From an uncultured Verrucomicrobiota bacterium (lineage in GTDB: Bacteria > Verrucomicrobiota > Verrucomicrobiia > Chthoniobacterales > SZAS-18): a stretch of DNA of 5,423 nt. A program made the translations under genes and the position numbers. Of the stretch, positions 1-5,423 are shown one piece after another (the stretch's first letter is position 1; the number at the start of each line of letters is the position of its first letter). The notes below the pieces were generated by a model. That model had not been told where the DNA came from. It saw nothing but the letters and a program-made list of their open reading frames with translations, and ran no database searches. The stretch spans positions 1-5,423 of the forward strand of contig CALMOL010000506.1 in assembly GCA_937871685.1 (NCBI GenBank), read 5' to 3'.

Positions 1-4
1 TTGA

Positions 5-70
5 TGGCCTTACGTCGCCAAGGGCAAGGCCGTCCATCGCTATGACAGTCGCGGCATTACGCATTTCTGA
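5..70 (+). other. Possible 3' tail of a truncated or broken upstream gene
   Basis: Read from position 5, this frame gives a 21-residue peptide (WPYVAKGKAVHRYDSRG, then ITHF) ending at a TGA at 68-70. The peptide looks protein-like and most of its codons end in G or C, as in the genes downstream. The same frame has a TGA at 2-4, so an intact gene cannot run in from the left in this frame. A frameshift near positions 3-10, real or from sequencing, would be needed to join it to an upstream gene. I do not recognise the family. It could also be plain intergenic sequence, so confidence is low. Confidence 0.25.
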
Positions 71-93
71 CGATTGCGCTCCGCCCCGCGCGC

Positions 94-98
94 GGAAG
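94..98 (+). promoter_or_regulatory. Ribosome binding site deciding the start of the large secreted protein
   Basis: A GGAAG motif lies 8 bases before the ATG at 107, at normal Shine-Dalgarno spacing. The same frame also opens at a TTG at 74. Starting there would put an arginine- and acid-containing stretch (RSAPRAEVPG) ahead of the signal peptide and would place this motif inside the gene. The motif therefore favours the ATG at 107. Confidence 0.55.
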
Positions 99-106
99 TT
101 CCCGGC

Positions 107-3100
107 ATGAATGCCGCCCCCCGCCTTCGTCCCACTGCCGGCGCGCTCCTAGGCGCGCTCCTGCTCACCGTGCCGGCCGCCGCGCCCGCGCAGGCGCCCG
201 CCTTCGTCTTCACGAAGCTCGTGGACTCGAACGATCTCATTCCCGGCTCCGACGGCGTCTTCTTCCAGCCGAACCAGAACCCCGCGTTCGACGGCTCCAT
301 CGCCGCGTTTTGGAACGGGCCGAATCTCAACTACGACTCCATCTGGTCCATCGGTGCCAGGGTCGCGCCCGTGCGGCTGGTGGACCGCAACACGGACGTG
401 CCCGGCGGCACCGGCAAATTCACGAACTTTCTGATCGACTTCGCCGCCCCCGGCTACCTCGTGCTGCGCCAGGGCACGCTGGTCTTCGCCGGGCGTGATT
501 CCGCGGCTTCCGGTGCCGGCTACAGCGCTGGCATCTGGTCCGTGCCCGCCGCGGGCGGCGCGGTGGCGCGCGTGGCGAATCGCAACTCTTCCTTCGGCTT
601 CTCCGGCGGCTTGCAGGACTTTTCCCTCGACCTCGGCCGCGTCGCCTTCCACGGCGTCATCCCGCTGCCCAACAACGGATCGAAGGAAGGCGTGTATGCG
701 GCCGATGCCTCCGGCGCCAACCTCATCGCGCTGGCCGACAGTGATCATCCCTTCAATCCGGGCGAAATTTTCCCGGTCCAACTGTTCAACTTGCCCTCCA
801 TCTCGAACGGCGTGGTCGCCTTCTACGGCCAGAGCGTCTTCGATCCGTCCACCGGGGACAACCGTCTCTTCACCACTTCGGCCGCGGGCGGCTTCGGTTA
901 CAGCCAGGTCGCTTCCTTCGGCAGCGCCTTGCCCGGCAACTCGAACGGCAATTTCCACACCCGCCTCGGCCGGCCGCGGCTCGACGGCGACAATCTTTAC
1001 TTCGCCGCGGACGATTCCAACACGAACCCGAATTACTTCGGCCTCTATCGGACGGCGCGCACCGGCGGCGCGATCACGCGCATTGCGGACCGCAACACCG
1101 CCCTGTTCGGCGCGACGCCGATCCAGCTCTTCGAGAATTACGCCGCCTCCGGCTCGCAGCTCGCCTTCACCGCGCGCAGCACGAGCAACCAATACGGCCT
1201 CTTCATCGGCGACGGCACCACGGTCACGAAGGTCGTGGCGAGCGGCGATCCCGGCCCCTTTGCCGACACGTATGGGCGGGTCGAGGTGGTCGAGATGGGG
1301 GCCTATTCCTTCGTCGGCGGGCAGATCGTGGCGCGCGCGTCCGCGCAGTTCTCCGCTTACGGCGCTTACCTCATCACGCCCTACGCGCAGAGCGCTGACG
1401 TCTTCACCGGCATCGCGGCCAGCCCTGCCTCGCCCGCGGTCGGTGCCAGCACCACGCTCACGGTCACCGTTTACAACAACGGCCCCGCCACAGCCTCCCG
1501 GCCGGTGGTGTTCCTGACGCTTCCGTCCGGCCTAACCTTCCAGTCTGCCTCATCCGGCGGGTCGCCGGGCGGCGGCGTGGTGGTCTTCAACAACTTGGCG
1601 GACCTTCCCGCCGGCACCGCGACCAGCGTGACGGTCGTGGCGCGCGTGGACCTGCCCGGCACGCTCACCGCCTCCGCCTACGTCAATGCCGACAACGCCG
1701 ATTCCTCCCGGCGCAACAACCACGCGTTCTTGTCCGTGCCTGCGCCGGGCGCGCGCTTTTCCAATTATCTCATCAAGAAAATCGTGGACACGCAGACCGC
1801 GATCCCGGACCGCGCCGATCAGACCTTCTCCATCTTCGGCGGCAATGAAGCTCTCCCCGCGCTCGACGGCGGGCGCGTGGCCTTCATGGCCGCAGAAACG
1901 GGCGGCTCCGCCGTGTGGACCGCGAATGCCGATGGCTCTGGCGGCCTCGCACGCATCGCCACCACGGCGGCCGACGCGGTGCCCGGCTATCCCGGCGAGA
2001 CCTTCGATGGCTTCGCTTACCTCCGCCTGCGCAATGGCACCGCCGTCTTCTACGGCGGCACGCCCGCACGGCACAATGGCTTCTACGCCGCCCCGGCCAG
2101 CGGCGGCGCATTCCGCCTCGTCGTGAACACCTCTTCCCCGCGTCCGGATCGCTCGCAGGCCTTTGATTTCATCTCAAGCTTCATCCCCGGCTCGCTCGGC
2201 GACGGCTATCTCACCTTCAACGCCCAGAACAGCCTCTACACTTACTCGGTGAACGGCTCCACGGGCGTCGCCGCGGTCCCCAGCGGCACGAACTTCCCGG
2301 TAGGCGCTCGCCCCTCTGGCCAGACCACGATCGGCGGCGTCAGCGGGACGCGCGTGGTCTTTGGCGACAGCCGGAACAACATCAATTCCACCTTTTTTGA
2401 GGAGCGCCGCTACGAGACTGTTGCCGCCGCGCTGCTCACGGCCTCGCCGAGCGACCCGGCCGGCGGCGCGTTCTCGGATCGATTCGAGGGCGTGGACAAC
2501 ATCCAGGTCGAAGGCAACACGGTGGTCTTCCGGGCCTTCACCGAGCTGCCGGGCAACCTCGTCCGCGGCCTCTATTCCGTGACCGGTGCCGGCGCGGCCG
2601 TGAAGCTCGTGGACACGCTCACCTCGGTGCCCGGCGGCGCGGGGAGCTTCAGCGATATTCTTCCCGGCGGCACGGCGACCTCCTACTCGCTGAACGGCGG
2701 CGAGGTCGTCTTCATCGGCGCGGACGCGAACAACCGCCTCGGCCTCTACTCGGTCCCGGCCGTCGGTGGCGCGATTCAGAAAGTCGTGGCCGCGGGCGAC
2801 GCAATCACCGGCCGGCGCGTGATTCAAGGCTTCTCGCAACCGGTCATCCAGGCCAACGCGCTCGGTCAGCGGCAGGTGGTCTTCCGCGCCGACTTCTTCG
2901 ATGCCGCCACCAATGCCGGCGGCTCCGGCATCTACGTGGCTACGCCGGCCTCGCGCCTCATCAATCTCGCGACTCGCGCGCGCGTGGAAACCGGCGACAA
3001 CGTCCTGATCGGCGGCTTCGTGGTCACCGGCACGGGCACGAAGAAAGTCATCGTGCGCGCCATCGGCCCGAGCTTGGCCGCGTTCGTGCCGGACACGCTT

Positions 3101-3742
3101 TCCAATCCCACGCTCGACATTTATAACGGGCAGAACCAGCTCATCGCCTCCAACGACGACTGGCGCGCCAACCAAGCCGCCGTCCAGGCCACCGGCCTCG
3201 CGCCGACCAGCGACCTGGAGTCCGCCCTCGTGATGGACCTCCCGCCGGGCGGCTACACCGCCATCGTGCGCGGCGCGGGCGGCACGCAGGGCGTGGCCCT
3301 GGTGGAAGCCTATGACCTGCAGCCTAACGGGCAGAATGGCTCGGGCGCCCGCCTCATCAACGTGGCCACCCGCGCCCGCGTGCAGGGCGGCGACAACGTG
3401 CTGATCGGCGGCCTGGTCATCGGCGAGGGCCCGGCGCGCCGCGTGGTGGTGCGCGCCATCGGCCCCTCGCTGGCCGCCGCGGTGCCGGGCACGCTGGCCA
3501 ACCCACGCGTGGACCTCTACAACGGCCAGAACCAGCTCATCGCCTCCAACGATGACTGGCAGACCGCCCTCACCGCCGGCCTGGGCACGCCGGCCGAGAT
3601 CAGCGCGCTGGGGCTCGCGCCCACCAACGCCGCCGAGTCAGCCATCCTCATCACGCTGCCACCCGGCGCCTACACCGCCATCGTGCGCGGTCAGGACGGC
3701 GGCTCGGGCGTGGGCTTGGTCGAGGTTTACGAGATCCCGTAA
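107..3742 (+). CDS. Secreted double beta-propeller-like protein with DUF11 domain and two C-terminal Verrucomicrobiota-type repeats
   Basis: This encodes a 1211-residue exported protein of unknown function. Residues 1-30 form a Sec signal peptide: arginines at 6 and 8, a hydrophobic core GALLGALLLTV, and an AQA cleavage site at 28-30. Residues about 31-428 contain six or seven repeats of roughly 55-60 residues. Each has a strand like DGxxVAFxG, then GLYSVPAxGGAxxRVADRNT, then a PGGxGxF turn, which suggests a beta-propeller. Residues about 429-543 (SADVFTGIAASPASP to the NN before HAF) match a DUF11/CARDB-type Ig-like domain. Residues about 551-948 repeat the propeller pattern. Residues 950-1211 are two tandem copies of a domain frequent in Verrucomicrobiota exported proteins. 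No cysteine was found, and there is no PEP-CTERM-like anchor, no transmembrane helix after the signal and no catalytic motif. Likely roles are surface structure, adhesion or carbohydrate contact, but these are inferred. Gene and signal peptide are confident; function is not. Confidence 0.9.
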   Translation: MNAAPRLRPTAGALLGALLLTVPAAAPAQAPAFVFTKLVDSNDLIPGSDGVFFQPNQNPAFDGSIAAFWNGPNLNYDSIWSIGARVAPVRLVDRNTDVPGGTGKFTNFLIDFAAPGYLVLRQGTLVFAGRDSAASGAGYSAGIWSVPAAGGAVARVANRNSSFGFSGGLQDFSLDLGRVAFHGVIPLPNNGSKEGVYAADASGANLIALADSDHPFNPGEIFPVQLFNLPSISNGVVAFYGQSVFDPSTGDNRLFTTSAAGGFGYSQVASFGSALPGNSNGNFHTRLGRPRLDGDNLYFAADDSNTNPNYFGLYRTARTGGAITRIADRNTALFGATPIQLFENYAASGSQLAFTARSTSNQYGLFIGDGTTVTKVVASGDPGPFADTYGRVEVVEMGAYSFVGGQIVARASAQFSAYGAYLITPYAQSADVFTGIAASPASPAVGASTTLTVTVYNNGPATASRPVVFLTLPSGLTFQSASSGGSPGGGVVVFNNLADLPAGTATSVTVVARVDLPGTLTASAYVNADNADSSRRNNHAFLSVPAPGARFSNYLIKKIVDTQTAIPDRADQTFSIFGGNEALPALDGGRVAFMAAETGGSAVWTANADGSGGLARIATTAADAVPGYPGETFDGFAYLRLRNGTAVFYGGTPARHNGFYAAPASGGAFRLVVNTSSPRPDRSQAFDFISSFIPGSLGDGYLTFNAQNSLYTYSVNGSTGVAAVPSGTNFPVGARPSGQTTIGGVSGTRVVFGDSRNNINSTFFEERRYETVAAALLTASPSDPAGGAFSDRFEGVDNIQVEGNTVVFRAFTELPGNLVRGLYSVTGAGAAVKLVDTLTSVPGGAGSFSDILPGGTATSYSLNGGEVVFIGADANNRLGLYSVPAVGGAIQKVVAAGDAITGRRVIQGFSQPVIQANALGQRQVVFRADFFDAATNAGGSGIYVATPASRLINLATRARVETGDNVLIGGFVVTGTGTKKVIVRAIGPSLAAFVPDTLSNPTLDIYNGQNQLIASNDDWRANQAAVQATGLAPTSDLESALVMDLPPGGYTAIVRGAGGTQGVALVEAYDLQPNGQNGSGARLINVATRARVQGGDNVLIGGLVIGEGPARRVVVRAIGPSLAAAVPGTLANPRVDLYNGQNQLIASNDDWQTALTAGLGTPAEISALGLAPTNAAESAILITLPPGAYTAIVRGQDGGSGVGLVEVYEIP
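2954..3739 (+). repeat. Tandem coding duplication of the C-terminal domain
   Basis: Two copies of one domain lie end to end inside the secreted protein: residues 950-1081 (2954-3349) and 1082-1211 (3350-3739). The offset is 132 codons at both RLIN and NGQNQLIASNDDW. The DNA is also conserved: 3123-3164 and 3519-3560 match at 39 of 42 bases. Copy 2 carries a few extra residues after the DDW motif (TAGLGTPAEIS region) that copy 1 lacks. The high DNA identity in that block could reflect recent duplication, gene conversion or strong protein constraint. The domain probably folds as a beta-sandwich; its role in anchoring or secretion is inference. Confidence 0.85.
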
Positions 3743-3757
3743 AGCCATCGCGGCTGC

Positions 3758-3784
3758 CCTTGCCGGTTTGCGCAAGGTCTTTAT
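3758..3784 (+). terminator. Weak candidate intrinsic terminator after the secreted protein gene
   Basis: A six-base-pair stem, CCTTGC at 3758-3763 with GCAAGG at 3772-3777, closes an eight-base loop and is followed by TCTTTAT. It begins 15 bases after the TAA stop. The stem is short and the T run is interrupted, so this is tentative. Its right half overlaps the first bases of the inverted-repeat element, whose larger hairpin could be the real transcription barrier. Confidence 0.25.
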
Positions 3785-3917
3785 GGAGCGCGGGAGCTTG
3801 CCCCCGCTCTCGCGCGGTAACGCCTCGGTCCGGGGGCACGAAATCAAAGTCGGCCATACCGCCTTGGTCCGAAAGCGTGTTGAGAGCGGGAGCAAGCTCC
3901 CGCACTCCATAAAGACC
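3776..3917. repeat. 142-bp inverted-repeat element (REP/BIME- or MITE-like)
   Basis: The arms 3776-3811 and 3882-3917 are reverse complements over 36 bases with two mismatches (3789 and 3802). Each arm is itself palindromic. The right arm holds GCGGGAGC-AA-GCTCCCGC (3886-3903), a perfect 8-bp stem with GAG/CTC flanks. The left arm (3790-3807) has the same hairpin with one mismatch. The 70-base centre (3812-3881) contains an imperfect direct repeat, TAACGCCTCGGTCCG (3818-3832) and TACCGCCTTGGTCCG (3857-3871). No transposase or clear target-site duplication is visible. The architecture fits a dispersed non-coding repeat mobilised in trans. As RNA it would fold into one long stem and could limit read-through into lysA. 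The structure is seen directly; the class is inferred. Confidence 0.8.
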
Positions 3918-3971
3918 AACCGTCCGCCTCCCCTTTGAACGCCGCGGCTTTCTCCCCGAAGCTGGCGGCTC

Positions 3972-5267
3972 ATGCACTTCTTTCATTACCGCGACGGCCG
4001 CCTTTGCTGCGAAGACGCGGACCTCGCGGCGCTGGCCGATCAGCACGGCACGCCGCTCTACGTGTATTCGGCCGGCACGATCCGCGATCATTACCGGCGC
4101 CTGTCCACCGCGCTCGCGGGGATCGATCATCTCATCTGCTACGCGGTGAAGGCGAATTCCAACGCAGCCGTGCTCGACCTGCTGGCGCGCGAGGGCGCGG
4201 GCTTCGACATCGTGTCGGGTGGCGAGCTTTTCCGCGTGCTCCGGGCCGGCGGCCGGGCGGACCGTTGCACCTTCGCGGGCGTGGGCAAGACGCGGAGTGA
4301 GATCGAGCGCGCGCTGGCGGCCGGCGTGAAGTCCTTCAACGTCGAGTCCGAGGGCGAGTTGGAGCGCATCTCCGAAGTGGCGCGCGCCCACGGCGCGGAG
4401 GCGCCCTTCGCCGTGCGGGCCAATCCCGACGTGGCGGCCGGCGGCCACAAATACATCTCCACCGGCAAGAGCGAGAACAAGTTCGGCGTGGCGCACGAAG
4501 ATGTGCCCCGGCTCTACGCGCGCGCCGCGTCGCTCGGCGGCCTGCGGCCGGTGGGCGTGCAGATGCACATCGGCTCGCAGATCACGGAGGCGGGTCCCTT
4601 CGCGCTGGCGGTGGAGCGGATGCTGCCGCTGGTGGGCCGGCTCCAACGCGAGCACGGCATCGGATTCTTCTCGATTGGCGGCGGCGTGGGGATCGCCTAC
4701 CACCATTCGCTCGCCTCGGGCGCGGAGGAGTGGTGGGGAGTCCGCGATCAGCCCGGCCTCACGCTGGCGGGCTACGCGGCTTCGGTGGCCCCGCTGCTTC
4801 GCCCGCTCGGCCTGACGATCCTGCTGGAGCCGGGCCGCCTGCTCGTGGGCAACGCCGGCGTGCTGCTCACGCGCGTGCTCTACCGCAAGGAATCACCGGC
4901 GAAGAAGTTCGTGATCGTGGACGCTGGCATGAATGACCTCATTCGCCCCGCGCTCTACTCCGGCTGGCACGAGATCGTGCCCGCGCGACAACCGGCCGCC
5001 GACGCGCCCCGCGAGACCGCCGATGTCGTCGGCCCCGTGTGCGAGAGCGGCGACTTCCTCGCGCAGAATCGCGAGCTGCCCGCCGCTGCGCCGGGCGACC
5101 TCCTGGCCGTGATGAGCGCCGGCGCCTACGGCTTCGCGATGGCCTCCACCTACAACTCCCGCCCGCTGGCCGCCGAGGTCCTGGTGGACGGCGACCGAGT
5201 GGACTTGGTGCGCGAGCGCCAAGACGAAGAGGAGCTGGTGCGGGGCGAGAGGATTCCGCCGAGGTGA
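3972..5267 (+). CDS. lysA: Diaminopimelate decarboxylase
   Basis: LysA catalyses the last step of lysine synthesis: PLP-dependent decarboxylation of meso-diaminopimelate to L-lysine in the cytoplasm. The 431-residue product is about the usual length for the family. The N-terminal region is an alanine-racemase-like PLP barrel. The Schiff-base lysine is Lys60 in CYAVKANSN. Other family landmarks are FDIVSGGEL (78-86), HIGSQI with His199, the phosphate-binding loop GGGVG (236-240) and EPGR (286-289). The C-terminal sheet domain carries DAGMNDLIRPALY (317-329), the active-site cysteine in CESGD (Cys357), GAYG with Tyr386, and YNSRP. The CESGD and HIGSQ motifs favour LysA over ornithine or arginine decarboxylases. 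The ATG at 3972 gives a normal family N-terminus (HYRDGRL, then GTPLYVYS). The Shine-Dalgarno is weak: GAAG at 3958-3961 or GGCGG at 3964-3968. No other lysine gene is in view. The stop codon lies inside the downstream repeat. Confidence 0.97.
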   Translation: MHFFHYRDGRLCCEDADLAALADQHGTPLYVYSAGTIRDHYRRLSTALAGIDHLICYAVKANSNAAVLDLLAREGAGFDIVSGGELFRVLRAGGRADRCTFAGVGKTRSEIERALAAGVKSFNVESEGELERISEVARAHGAEAPFAVRANPDVAAGGHKYISTGKSENKFGVAHEDVPRLYARAASLGGLRPVGVQMHIGSQITEAGPFALAVERMLPLVGRLQREHGIGFFSIGGGVGIAYHHSLASGAEEWWGVRDQPGLTLAGYAASVAPLLRPLGLTILLEPGRLLVGNAGVLLTRVLYRKESPAKKFVIVDAGMNDLIRPALYSGWHEIVPARQPAADAPRETADVVGPVCESGDFLAQNRELPAAAPGDLLAVMSAGAYGFAMASTYNSRPLAAEVLVDGDRVDLVRERQDEEELVRGERIPPR

Positions 5268-5374
5268 ATCGTGAATGGTAGATCGTGAATCGTGGCGCGG
5301 CTTGGCGCCCATGATCGCCGTGCATCAGCGCGGCCGGATTCCTACGATTCACTATTCACCATTCACTATTCACC
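5263..5374. repeat. 112-bp inverted repeat with arms built of heptad TGAATNG units
   Basis: The arms 5263-5293 and 5344-5374 are reverse complements at 27 of 31 positions. Each arm is a degenerate tandem array of about 7-base units (TGAATCG, TGAATGG, TAGATCG, TGAATCG on the left; ATTCACT/ATTCACC on the right). The left arm starts in the last sense codon of lysA and includes its TGA at 5265-5267. The 50-base centre contains a short GGCGC/GCGCC hairpin (5294-5309). The structure suits a dispersed intergenic repeat. It is unrelated in sequence to the element upstream of lysA. No T run follows, so it is not a classic terminator, though the folded RNA could protect the lysA transcript end. The function is unknown. 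Confidence 0.75.
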
Positions 5375-5423
5375 TCCCCGCCCCTCGTTGACGCTCCCTC
5401 AATCCCTCGCAGCTTCGCACCCC

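Noticed and set aside
74..106. TTG at 74 as the start of the secreted protein.
   Set aside because: It would add 11 residues ahead of a well-formed signal peptide, and the GGAAG motif at 94-98 is correctly spaced for the ATG at 107.
3..110. Open frame ending in TGA at 108-110, overlapping the ATG at 107 as in translational coupling.
   Set aside because: Its codon third positions are mixed, unlike the other genes here, and its peptide has no protein-like character. The overlap is probably chance.
149..1192. Long open frame (347 codons) on the minus strand opposite the secreted protein gene.
   Set aside because: It is very rich in Arg, Gly, Ala and Val with no domain pattern, as expected antisense to a GC-rich gene whose codons end mostly in G or C. 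The plus strand has a signal peptide and clear domains.
2174..3175. Long open frame (333 codons) on the minus strand.
   Set aside because: It lies wholly antisense to the second propeller region and first C-terminal repeat, and shows the same shadow composition.
3818..3871. Two similar 15-base direct repeats that might suggest a minimal CRISPR array.
   Set aside because: There are only two short copies, with two mismatches, inside an inverted-repeat element and without cas genes.
3934..3971. TTGAAC at 3935-3940 as a possible lysA promoter -35.
   Set aside because: No -10-like sequence occurs at proper spacing before the start codon; the segment is GC-rich throughout.
3651..4706. Long open frame (351 codons) on the minus strand spanning the intergenic element and half of lysA.
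   Set aside because: It crosses the inverted-repeat element and runs antisense to conserved lysA motifs. It has no recognisable domain.
5388..5416. TTGACG at 5388-5393 as a possible -35 box for a gene to the right.
   Set aside because: No TATAAT-like -10 sequence is found at 16-18 bases downstream, and no start codon with a ribosome binding site follows within the window.

Overview
The window is GC-rich bacterial DNA. Its best lineage clue is the C-terminus of the large secreted protein, which carries two copies of a repeat with the words RLIN-ATRARV, GDNVLIGG, RAIGPSLAA, NGQNQLIASNDDW and PPGxYTAIVRG. From memory, this repeat is typical of exported proteins in Verrucomicrobiota, especially Opitutaceae-like lineages. 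The assignment is inference; no database was consulted.

Layout: (1) Positions 1-106 hold a short protein-like tail in one frame, ending at a TGA at 68-70. It may be the 3' end of an upstream gene, but a TGA at 2-4 breaks it. (2) Positions 107-3742 (+) encode one 1211-residue secreted protein: signal peptide, a first beta-propeller-like region, a DUF11-type immunoglobulin-like domain, a second propeller-like region, and the two C-terminal repeats. (3) Positions 3743-3971 are intergenic. They hold a weak terminator candidate and a 142-bp element bounded by 36-bp near-perfect inverted repeats, each arm itself a hairpin. (4) Positions 3972-5267 (+) encode LysA, diaminopimelate decarboxylase, with its key catalytic motifs intact. 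(5) Positions 5263-5374 hold a second, unrelated inverted repeat built from about 7-base TGAATNG units, whose left arm contains the lysA stop codon. (6) Nothing recognisable was seen in 5375-5423.

The two genes do not look functionally linked. lysA is a housekeeping lysine-biosynthesis gene with no other pathway gene in view, and its neighbour is a surface or secreted protein of unknown role. They point the same way, but a 229-bp gap containing a strong inverted repeat separates them, so separate transcription is more likely than a shared operon. No defence system, CRISPR array, RNA gene or transposase was seen. The most unusual content is the pair of dissimilar inverted-repeat elements flanking lysA and the duplicated propeller architecture of the large protein.
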